Below, in pieces: positions 45,679-53,465 of a DNA stretch of 64,000 bases (within the stretch, counting starts at the first letter, position 1; every line of letters starts with the position of its first letter). The notes beneath the pieces were generated by a model. It ran no database searches, was not told where the DNA came from, and saw only the letters and a list, made by a program, of their open reading frames with translations. A program made the position numbers and the translations under genes. Source of the stretch: Magnetospirillum aberrantis SpK (GTDB taxonomy: Bacteria > Pseudomonadota > Alphaproteobacteria > Rhodospirillales > Magnetospirillaceae); contig NZ_JAAIYP010000034.1 of the NCBI RefSeq assembly GCF_011022235.1, positions 1-64,000 on the forward strand, read 5' to 3'.

Positions 45679-46308
45679 TGCCGTCGCCATCAGCATGCGG
45701 GTCAGGTCGGCGACGGAATCGGCCTGCATCTTTTCCATCACATGGGCACGGTGGACCTCGACCGTCTTGATGGAAATATCCAGTTCGAAGGCGATGACCT
45801 TGTTGGGCTTGCCCTGAACCACCAACGCCATGACGTCTTTTTCCCTCTGGGTCAGGGTATCGACGCGGCGTTGAACCGCCTGGGCGGCGGCGGCGCGGCC
45901 ACAGATGTCGCGGCTGCGGTTAAGGGCGCGTTCCACCTGCTCCAACAGCACCTCGTCATTGCACGGCTTTTCCAGGAAATGCACCGCGCCGTCGCTCATG
46001 GCCTGGACCGCCATGGGGATGTCGCCATGTCCCGACAGGAAGACGATGCCCAAGGTCTCGCCGGCTCGGTTGAGCAGGGCTTGCAACTCCAGCCCGCTCA
46101 TCCCCGGCATGCGGACGTCCAGCACGACACAGCCGGGCTTTCCGGGCTTGCGGGCGGCCAGGAAAGCTTCGGCCGAGGGATGGCATTCCACCGGGACGCC
46201 CAGCGATTTCAGCAGAAAGGCCAGGGAATGGCGGATGGCTTCGTCGTCGTCCACCACATGAATGGTGGGAACGCACGGATCGGGGGAACCGCAGTTGCCG
46301 CAATTCAT
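45676..46308 (-). CDS. ttrR: FixJ/TtrR-like response regulator with N-terminal cysteine motif
   Basis: A 210-residue response regulator. The receiver has the acidic patch in VVDDDEA, Asp64 in VVLDVRMPGMSG and the Lys in FLEKPCNDE; the LuxR-type helix-turn-helix is at the C-terminus (LTQREKDVMALVVQGKPNKVIA and KTVEVHRAHVMEKM, by parts). It is unusual in starting MNCGNCGSPDPC, three cysteines ahead of the receiver. That start is well supported by GGAGGA 6 bases before an ATG that overlaps the ttrS stop as ATGA. TtrR proteins activate tetrathionate respiration genes when TtrS signals. Here the likely targets are the downstream triheme cytochrome and tsdA-like genes. Confidence 0.82.
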   Translation of the reverse strand: MNCGNCGSPDPCVPTIHVVDDDEAIRHSLAFLLKSLGVPVECHPSAEAFLAARKPGKPGCVVLDVRMPGMSGLELQALLNRAGETLGIVFLSGHGDIPMAVQAMSDGAVHFLEKPCNDEVLLEQVERALNRSRDICGRAAAAQAVQRRVDTLTQREKDVMALVVQGKPNKVIAFELDISIKTVEVHRAHVMEKMQADSVADLTRMLMATA

Positions 46309-48047
46309 GAAGCGTCCTCCCTGAGACGGGGCAGGGTGAAATGGAAGCAAGCGCCGTCCGGGCCGCTTTCCGCCCACAGACGGCCGCCATGGGCTTCGAC
46401 GAAGCCGCGCGACAGGGAAAGCCCCAGGCCCAACCCCTCGGGTTTGGTGGTGAAGAACGGCTCGAACAGATGGGCCAGCGCCTCGGCGCTGAGACCGGGG
46501 CCGCTGTCGGCGACGCTGAGCCTGACGCGCTCGGCGTCGCCCCAGGTGCTGACGGTGATGCGGCGGTCGTCGCGCCCGGCCATGGCGTCGGCGGCGTTCT
46601 GCAACAGGTTCAGCACCACCTGTTCCATCTGCACCCGGTCGGCACGGACCATGCCCAAGCCATCGGCCAAAAAGGCGGAGACGGTGACGCCGCGCCGCGC
46701 CGCAATGGCCTGGAACAGGCCCAGCGCCTCGCGCACGGGATCGTTGAGGTCAAGAATGTGCGGTTCGGGGACGCGCTTGCGGACAAAGGCCCGCATGCGC
46801 CGCACGATGCCGGCGGCGCGTTCGGCCTGGGTGGCGATCTGGCCGATTCCTTCGGCAACGCCCTCGGGATCGGTGTGGGCGGTCAGGCGGCGCTGGCAGC
46901 CGTTGGCATAATTGGCGATAGCGGCCAGCGGCTGGTTGATTTCATGGGCCAGGCTGGACGCCATTTCCCCCAGCAACGCCAGCCGGGCTCCGTGTTCCAT
47001 TTCGTCGCGCCGCCGCCGGGCCTCTTCGTGCGCGGCTTTCAGTTCCTCGGTGCGGCGGCGCACCAGAACCTCGACACGGGCGACGTGGATCAGCCACCAC
47101 AGCGCGGCCAACGCGGCGAACGCCAGGAACGGCCAGTAGTCGCGGGCCATCTGTCCCAGGCTGCGATGACGCAGATATTCGTAGGGGCCGATCTTGAGCG
47201 CGCGGAACAGTTCGTGCACTGGTTGGTAATCCACCGGCACCGTCCAGGCATGGCCGTCGCGAACCGGCATGGTCAGCAACGCCACCGCCACCCGTTTCGC
47301 CAGGGCGTCCGGTGTGTGGGCCAGTTTGGCGAAGGGCCAGTCGGGATAGGAGCGGGTCGAGGTCAAGCAACCGCCACCCGGCGGAATGCGGCCGTCGAGC
47401 ACGCGGAAATCCTCGGCCCTGAGCTTGCCTTCGGCGGCCATCTGCTCCAACAGGCAGGCGCGCACGATGCCGGCGTCGGCGGCGCCCGACGCTACTGCCT
47501 CGACCACACGTTCGATGGGAAAGCCCAGGAAATCGACGCCGCTGGTGTCGTCGAACGGATCGATGCCGATCTCGGCCATTTCCCGCCAGGCGACGCGAAA
47601 GCCGCCGAACGCCTCGGGCGCCACCGCCGCCAAACGGGTGCCGCGCAAATCGGCCAGACGGCGCAGGTCGGTTCGCGAGGCCCGCACGACCACCGCCGAG
47701 GCGACATTGCGTGCCGTCACCGTTTCGGCCGAGGCGGCCAGACTGGCGATGCGAATGATGCCCTCGGCGGCTTCGAGTTCGACGTAATGGCCGGGATTGG
47801 TAATGACGAAATCCACCGTTTCGTCACGGACGGCCCCGGCCAGCCCGTCAAGGTCCAACGGCACGGCCCGCAGGGCATATTCGGGCAAATTGGCGCCCAA
47901 ATGGCGCAACGTGGGCTCCCATTCGGCTTCCGCCCGTTCGGCGCCGCGAAAGGCCAGGATTCCGATGCGCAGCTCGGACGGTTCCGCCCGCGCGAGTACG
48001 GGCAGCAGGCACAACGCCACAAGGATCAGCAGGCGGCCAAGAAGCAT
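46305..48047 (-). CDS. ttrS: TtrS-like tetrathionate-type sensor histidine kinase
   Basis: A 580-residue kinase with a signal peptide (ending VLARA), a periplasmic PhnD-type binding domain (~22-280), one TM helix (~300-322) and a cytoplasmic kinase. The sensor has the TtrS phrases LRIGILAFRGAERAEAEWEP, LPEYALRAVPLDLDGL and DFVITNPGHYVELE. The DHp His is in ASSLAHEINQPLAAIANYANG; the ATPase has NLLQNAADAM, ADSGPGLS and GLGLGLSLSRGFVEAHGG. TtrS kinases detect tetrathionate. It is first in an operon with ttrR; AAGAGGA precedes the ATG. No ttrA, ttrB or ttrC is in the window. The ligand could be another sulfur oxyanion. Confidence 0.85.
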   Translation of the reverse strand: MLLGRLLILVALCLLPVLARAEPSELRIGILAFRGAERAEAEWEPTLRHLGANLPEYALRAVPLDLDGLAGAVRDETVDFVITNPGHYVELEAAEGIIRIASLAASAETVTARNVASAVVVRASRTDLRRLADLRGTRLAAVAPEAFGGFRVAWREMAEIGIDPFDDTSGVDFLGFPIERVVEAVASGAADAGIVRACLLEQMAAEGKLRAEDFRVLDGRIPPGGGCLTSTRSYPDWPFAKLAHTPDALAKRVAVALLTMPVRDGHAWTVPVDYQPVHELFRALKIGPYEYLRHRSLGQMARDYWPFLAFAALAALWWLIHVARVEVLVRRRTEELKAAHEEARRRRDEMEHGARLALLGEMASSLAHEINQPLAAIANYANGCQRRLTAHTDPEGVAEGIGQIATQAERAAGIVRRMRAFVRKRVPEPHILDLNDPVREALGLFQAIAARRGVTVSAFLADGLGMVRADRVQMEQVVLNLLQNAADAMAGRDDRRITVSTWGDAERVRLSVADSGPGLSAEALAHLFEPFFTTKPEGLGLGLSLSRGFVEAHGGRLWAESGPDGACFHFTLPRLREDAS

Positions 48048-48092
48048 GTCCTCTTGATAGCCTGCTTTCCCTTACGCGTCATGGGTAAAGGC

Positions 48093-51000
48093 CTATTCCC
48101 CGGCCTCGGCGGTCTCGGGGTGGGGGAAGCGTGGTTTCTTCGGGTGCTTTTCGAACCACCGGGCCACGGCGGCACGGACCACCACATAGAAGACCGGGGT
48201 GAACAGCAGGCCGAACAAGGTCACGCCCAGCATGCCGAAGAACACCGCTGTTCCCAAGGACTGGCGCATTTCGGCGCCGGGGCCGATGCCGATCACCAAG
48301 GGCAGCACACCCAGGATGAAGGCCAAAGACGTCATCAGGATGGGGCGCAGGCGGGTACGGGCGGCGTGAACGGCGGCGTCCACCCGGTTCATGCCTTCGA
48401 CTTCGGCCTGACGGGCGAATTCAACGATCAGGATGGCGTTTTTCGCCGCCAATCCGATCAGCACGATGAAGCCGATCTGGCCCAGGATGTCGATGGGCAT
48501 GCCCCGCACCATCAACCCCGAGACGGCGGCCAACAGGCACATGGGAACGATCAGCACCACGGCCAAGGGCAGCGACCAGCTTTCGTACTGTGCCGCCAGC
48601 ACCAGGAAGACGAACACCACGGACGCCACGAACACCAGCATGCCGTGGTTGCCGGCCAGGATTTCCTGAAGCGCGAGTTCGGTCCATTCGAAACCGAAGC
48701 CCACCGGCAGGCGTTCGTCGGCCAGCTTCTTCATCTGTTCCAGCGCATAGCCCGACGACACGCTGGGGATGGTCGATCCCTGAAGCTCGGCCGCCGGATA
48801 CAGGTTGTAGCGCGGCACGCGATGGGGGCCGGTGTCGTAACGGAACGACGCCACCGACCCGATCGGCACCATCAGGCCCTTGTCGTTGCGCACCTTGAAC
48901 TGAGAGATGTCGGCGATGTCGTCGCGGAACTGTGCATCGGCCTGGGCGGTGACACGGTAGGTGCGGCCCAGGAAGTTGAACTCGTTGACAAAGGACGACC
49001 CCAGGAAGATCTGCAACGCCTCGTTCACCCGTTCGGCCGGCACGCCCAGCATCTGGGCGCGGACCCGGTCGATGTCGGCGTAGACGTTGGGGGTGCGGGT
49101 GTTGAACAAGGTGAAGACGCCGACCAGTCCGGGCACCTTGTTGGCGGCCATCATCATGTCCACGGTGGCTTCCTCGAGCGCGCGGGAACCGGCGCCGACC
49201 TTGTCCTGGATCATCATCTTGAAGCCGCCGGCGTTGCCGATGCCGCGCACCGGCGGCGGTTCGATGGCCATGATCAGGCCGTCCTGGATGGCGCCGTAAC
49301 GTTTGGTCAGCTCGGCCTTGATGCGGGCGGCGGTCAGCCCTTGCTTGGCGCGTTCCTCGTGCGGGGCCAGGATGACGAAGATGGCGCCCGCATTGGGGGC
49401 GTTGGTGAAGGTGGCGGCGTCAAGGCCGGCGATGGGCACGGCGTGCACCACGCCCGGCGTCGCCAGCGCGGTTTCCACCACCCGGCGCATGACCTTGTCG
49501 GTCCGCATCAGGGACGAACCAGCCGGCAACTGGATGACGTTGATCAGGTATCCCTGGTCCTGGGTGGGGATGAAGCCCTTGGGCGTGGTGGCGAACTGGT
49601 AACCGGCCAGACCGATCAGGCCGCCATAGACCACCAGCATCATCACCGCCAGCCGCACCACCCGCCGGGTCAGGCCGCCATAGCCGCCCGACAGGCGGTC
49701 GAACAGCCGGTTGAAACCCTGGAAGAACAAGATGACCGGCCGGGCAAGCGGCGAGGCGGTCTCGTGGTCGTGCACGGTGTGCGGCTTGAACAGCAGCGCG
49801 CACAAGGCCGGCGACAGGGTCAACGACACGATCAGCGAGATCACCGTCGAGGCGGCGATGGTCACCGCGAACTGGCGGAAGAAAGCGCCCGAGATGCCGG
49901 GAATGAAGGCGGCGGGAATGAACACCGCGCACAGCACCAGGGCGATGGAAATCAGTGCCGAGCCGGTCTCGTCCATGGTGACGTGGGCGGCGTTTCGTGG
50001 CGTCATGCCTTCGCGGATGTTGCGCTCGACGTTTTCCACCACGACGATGGCGTCGTCGACCACGATACCGACCGCCAGGACCAGCCCGAACAGCGACAGG
50101 TTGTTGAGCGAATAGCCCATGGCCGACAGCACGGCGAAGGTGCCGACCAGCGACACCGGAATCGCCACCACCGGCACGACCGAAGCCCGCCAGGTCTGAA
50201 GGAACAGCACCACCACCACGATCACCAGCAGAACGGCCTCGAAGATGGTCTCGTTCACCGCATCGACCGAGGCGGCGATGAATTCCGTGGGGTTGTAGAT
50301 GACGTCGTACTTGACGCCTTCGGGGAACGACTTGGACAACTCGCGCATCTTGGCGAGCACCAGTTCCGAAGTGTCGAGCGCGTTGGAACCGGGACGTTGG
50401 AACACGCCGATGGGGGCGGCGCCCTTGGTGTCAAGGTAACCGTTGACGCTGTAATCCAGCGCCCCCAATTCGACACGGGCGATATCCTTGACACGGGTGA
50501 CGCGGCCTTCACCGTCTGTCTTGACGATGACGTTGGCGAACTGGGCCGGGTCCACCAATCGTCCCTGGGTCTGGACGTTGAACTGGAACGCGCCCTGTTC
50601 CGGCATGGGGGGCGCCCCCAAGGTGCCTGCGGCCACCTGGACGTTCTGGGCCTGAAGCGCCTTGATCACCTCGCCGGCAGTCAGGTTGCGGGCCGCGACC
50701 TTGGTCGGGTCCAGCCACACGCGCATGGAATAGTCGCGGGCACCGAAAACGCGGACGTCGCCGACGCCATCCAGACGCAAGAGGTGGTCCACCACCTGAA
50801 GGGTGGCGTAGTTGGAAAGGTAGATCTGATCGCGCGACCCGTCTGGGGAGTACAGGTGCACCACCATCAGCATGTCGGGCGAATTCTTGGTCACCGTCAC
50901 GCCGATGCGCTTGACGTCGTCGGGAAGACGCGCGGTGGCGATGGCGACGCGGTTCTGCACCAGCACCTGGGCGGTGTCCAGATTGGTGCCCAGGCTGAAG

Positions 51001-51284
51001 GTCACCGTGATCTTGAGGTTGCCGTCCGCCGTCGCCTGGCTGTTCATGTACAGCATGTTCTCGACGCCGTTGATCTGCTGCTCAAGCGGTGTCGCCACGG
51101 TGTCGGCCACCACCTGGGCCGAGGCGCCGGGATAGCTGGCGCTGACCACGATGGTCGGCGGCGTGATCTCGGGATATTGGGCCACCGGCAGCGCGAAATA
51201 GGCGATGCCGCCGATGATGGTGATCAACAGCGACACCACGGTCGCGAAGATCGGCCGGTCGATGAAGAAATGCGACAGCTTCAT
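48093..51284 (-). CDS. RND multidrug efflux permease, HAE1 (AcrB/MexB) family
   Basis: A 1063-residue inner-membrane proton antiporter. It starts MKLSHFFIDRPIFATVVSLL as HAE1 pumps do, has twelve predicted TM helices in two halves with large periplasmic loops, and retains the proton-relay acidic pair in VLAVGIVVDDAIVVVENVER (by parts). It would expel drugs, bile-like compounds or solvents with the adaptor encoded just upstream and an outer-membrane channel encoded elsewhere. The adaptor gene ends 12 bases before its start. Its stop lies 45 bases before ttrS, in the same direction. Specificity cannot be predicted. Confidence 0.95.
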   Translation of the reverse strand: MKLSHFFIDRPIFATVVSLLITIIGGIAYFALPVAQYPEITPPTIVVSASYPGASAQVVADTVATPLEQQINGVENMLYMNSQATADGNLKITVTFSLGTNLDTAQVLVQNRVAIATARLPDDVKRIGVTVTKNSPDMLMVVHLYSPDGSRDQIYLSNYATLQVVDHLLRLDGVGDVRVFGARDYSMRVWLDPTKVAARNLTAGEVIKALQAQNVQVAAGTLGAPPMPEQGAFQFNVQTQGRLVDPAQFANVIVKTDGEGRVTRVKDIARVELGALDYSVNGYLDTKGAAPIGVFQRPGSNALDTSELVLAKMRELSKSFPEGVKYDVIYNPTEFIAASVDAVNETIFEAVLLVIVVVVLFLQTWRASVVPVVAIPVSLVGTFAVLSAMGYSLNNLSLFGLVLAVGIVVDDAIVVVENVERNIREGMTPRNAAHVTMDETGSALISIALVLCAVFIPAAFIPGISGAFFRQFAVTIAASTVISLIVSLTLSPALCALLFKPHTVHDHETASPLARPVILFFQGFNRLFDRLSGGYGGLTRRVVRLAVMMLVVYGGLIGLAGYQFATTPKGFIPTQDQGYLINVIQLPAGSSLMRTDKVMRRVVETALATPGVVHAVPIAGLDAATFTNAPNAGAIFVILAPHEERAKQGLTAARIKAELTKRYGAIQDGLIMAIEPPPVRGIGNAGGFKMMIQDKVGAGSRALEEATVDMMMAANKVPGLVGVFTLFNTRTPNVYADIDRVRAQMLGVPAERVNEALQIFLGSSFVNEFNFLGRTYRVTAQADAQFRDDIADISQFKVRNDKGLMVPIGSVASFRYDTGPHRVPRYNLYPAAELQGSTIPSVSSGYALEQMKKLADERLPVGFGFEWTELALQEILAGNHGMLVFVASVVFVFLVLAAQYESWSLPLAVVLIVPMCLLAAVSGLMVRGMPIDILGQIGFIVLIGLAAKNAILIVEFARQAEVEGMNRVDAAVHAARTRLRPILMTSLAFILGVLPLVIGIGPGAEMRQSLGTAVFFGMLGVTLFGLLFTPVFYVVVRAAVARWFEKHPKKPRFPHPETAEAGE

Positions 51285-51296
51285 GGTGGCCGGTCC

Positions 51297-52499
51297 TTAT
51301 TTGCCAGCCGGGGCGGCTGGTGCCTCGATCTGGCCGGGGACCGGCGTCACCTTGGCGCCGGGGCGGGCCCGCATCAGACCGTTGATGATGATCTGCTCGT
51401 CGCCGGTCAGGCCCGAACGGATGGCCCGCAGACCATCCGACAGCGTCCCCAACACCACCGGTCGCGGCGCCACGGTGCCGTCGGCGGTGACGGTCATGAC
51501 GATCTTGCGGCTTTGATCGGTCATGATCGCCGAATCGGGCAGCATCAGCGCCTCGTACGGTGCCGAGGCAGGCAGGCGCACGCGGCCGAAGCTGCCCGGC
51601 ACGACGCGCCCATCGGGATTGTTCAGGGTGACGCGGGCGCGGATGGTGCCGGAATTGGCGTCGACCTGATTGTCGATGAAGGTCAGGTTTCCCTGGTGCG
51701 GCCAGCCGCTTTCGTCCATCAGCCGCAGGCTGACCGGAACGGCCAGATCGGCGCCGCTGACGCGGCCATGGGTGTTCTGGAACGCCAGGAAATCGGCCTC
51801 GCTGAGGTCGAAGCTGAAATAAAGCGGGTCCTGGGACACGATGGTCGTCAACAAGGTACCCGAACCCGAAGCGCTGCCGGCACTCACCAGGTTGCCAATG
51901 CTGATGTTGCGCGCACTGATGCGGCCGGTGATGGGCGAGGTGATCCGGGTGAATTCCAGGTTCAACTCGGCCTCGCGCACGGCGGCCTGGGCGGCGGTTT
52001 GGCCGGCGCCGGCGGTGCGCGATTCCGCCTCGCGCTGATCCAGCAGGCTTTGCGCCAGGAAGTCGCGCTTTTGCAATTCGCCGGCCCGGTTCAACTGACG
52101 GCTGGCGTAGTCTTTGCTGGCTACCGCCTGGGTCACCTTGGAGCGCGCCGACACCAGGGCGATTTCATAGGGGCGGGGGTCGATGACGAACAGCAGGTCA
52201 CCCTTGTTGACCATCTGGCCGTCGGTGAAATGGATTTCCGTCAGGTAGCCGCCGACGCGCGCCCGCAATTCCACATAGTCGATCGGGGTGAACTGGCCGG
52301 TGAATTCGCTCCATTCGGTGACCTGGCGCTTGAGCGGCTGGGCCACGGTCACCGGCGGGCCACCCTGGGGGCCGCCCTGCGCCGTTGGCGCGCTCTTGCC
52401 GCCACTCTTGAACGAATAGATGCCGGCACCGATGCCAAGGGCCACGACCGCCGCCAACACCAACAGGGAAACAGGGAATTTGCGCGTGTCTTGGGCCAT
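51297..52499 (-). CDS. RND efflux periplasmic adaptor (membrane fusion protein)
   Basis: A 400-residue adaptor. An N-terminal helix (VSLLVLAAVVALGIGAGIY) anchors it; lipoyl-like halves (VELRARVGGYLTEIHFTDGQMV and GRISARNISIGNLVSAG, in part) flank a coiled-coil hairpin (~95-175), followed by the beta-barrel and membrane-proximal domain. It lacks a lipobox, so it is held by its uncleaved helix. It pairs with the permease 12 bases downstream. The upstream region carries a perfect inverted repeat at 52576-52596 suited to a TetR-type repressor; no such repressor gene is in the window. Confidence 0.94.
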   Translation of the reverse strand: MAQDTRKFPVSLLVLAAVVALGIGAGIYSFKSGGKSAPTAQGGPQGGPPVTVAQPLKRQVTEWSEFTGQFTPIDYVELRARVGGYLTEIHFTDGQMVNKGDLLFVIDPRPYEIALVSARSKVTQAVASKDYASRQLNRAGELQKRDFLAQSLLDQREAESRTAGAGQTAAQAAVREAELNLEFTRITSPITGRISARNISIGNLVSAGSASGSGTLLTTIVSQDPLYFSFDLSEADFLAFQNTHGRVSGADLAVPVSLRLMDESGWPHQGNLTFIDNQVDANSGTIRARVTLNNPDGRVVPGSFGRVRLPASAPYEALMLPDSAIMTDQSRKIVMTVTADGTVAPRPVVLGTLSDGLRAIRSGLTGDEQIIINGLMRARPGAKVTPVPGQIEAPAAPAGK

Positions 52500-52575
52500 G
52501 ACGGTCGTCCGGGTGGATGGGGCTGAGGATGTGCAGAAAGCAAAACGCCCCGGCGGCCGGGGCCATGTCGGGACG

Positions 52576-52602
52576 TCTGACCGTCTGACGGTCAGAACTA
52601 TA
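52576..52602 (-). promoter_or_regulatory. TetR-type operator and -10 element of the RND pump
   Basis: TCTGACCGT and ACGGTCAGA, separated by CTG (52576-52596), form a perfect 9-bp inverted repeat. On the minus strand TATAGT, a good -10 hexamer, ends directly next to it, so a bound protein would cover the transcription start. It is 77 bases before the adaptor ATG. A weak extra half-site (CTGAACGG) lies further upstream. Confidence 0.65.
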
Positions 52603-52711
52603 CTGAACGGTTTGGTTTTATCGTTGACGCCGGGGCTGGGTCAAGGACGCAGAAAGTGGTCGGTGCAAGGCGAGGGGTAAATTCCCTCTGGGTTGCATCT
52701 TTAGCTGGCGT

Positions 52712-53341
52712 TCAGACGAATTCACCGGCGATGGCGGCGAAATGGCAGATCGCGGCGGCCAGTACGCAGGCATGCCAAGCCGCGTTATGGAAACGCATCC
52801 GATGGGCAAGGTGCAGCGGGACGCCCAAGGTGTAAAGGCCACCGCCCACCAACAGCAAGATCAGGGTGCGTGCGGCAAGGGAATCCACCAAGGGGCCGAA
52901 TCCCAGCACCAGCGCCCAGCCCAATGCCAGATAAAGGGCCAGCGACAGCTTTTCGAAGCGGCGAGGGAAAATCAGTTTCAGCACCACTCCGGCCAGGGCG
53001 CCGGTCCACACCACGCCGCCCAACAGGGCGGCGGTGCTGCCGTGCAGGCGCAGCACCACGAAGGGGGTGTAGCTGCCGGCGATCATCACGAAGATCATGG
53101 CGTGGTCGACGCGGCGCCACCATTCCTTGGCCGGCCCGCTCCATAGATTATAGGCGGCCGAGGCCCCCAGCATGGCCGCCAATCCGGCGCCATAGGTGAT
53201 CAGGGCGAAGCCGCGGTCCATGGACAAGCCCTGGGCCACCAGAAAACCGACGGCCCCCAGTGCAAACAGCAATCCAAGGATATGGACGATTCCGTCGGCC
53301 CATTTCTCGGCGGTGGTGAAAACCGGAAAGCCGTGAGTCAT
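52712..53341 (-). CDS. Hemolysin III / PAQR family membrane protein
   Basis: A 209-residue protein with seven hydrophobic helices. It has the HlyIII/TrhA signatures: [17 protein letters not shown] at the start, [33 protein letters not shown] (in part) and the C-terminal [21 protein letters not shown]. Conserved Ser/Asp/His residues suggest the zinc-dependent site of the PAQR superfamily, which points to a membrane-lipid or hydrolase-like role; haemolysis is historical. AAGGGGG precedes the ATG. It stands alone between the pump operator and the acyl-CoA synthetase terminator. Confidence 0.9.
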   Translation of the reverse strand: [209 protein letters not shown]

Positions 53342-53410
53342 GCCGCCCCCTTGATTGAACGGTAATTATGTTGGGATAAACAGGGCTGGTTGCAATGGGG
53401 GGGCATACGA

Positions 53411-53446
53411 AAGAAAAGGCCCGCCGACCTTGCGGTGGCGGGCCTT
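53411..53446 (-). terminator. Rho-independent terminator of the acyl-CoA synthetase gene
   Basis: AAGGCCCGCC (53416-53425) pairs with GGCGGGCCTT (53437-53446) across an 11-base loop; in the minus direction the stem is followed by TTTTCTTTC. It begins 20 bases after the stop codon at 53466. Confidence 0.82.
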
Positions 53447-53465
53447 GGGGTGACGGGACGCGAGG

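Noticed and set aside
46341-52526. 2061-codon plus-strand open frame across ttrS and the RND genes
   Set aside because: It runs antisense to three well-recognised genes; composition is dominated by His, Gln, Asp and Gly with no domain. It is a codon-bias artefact.
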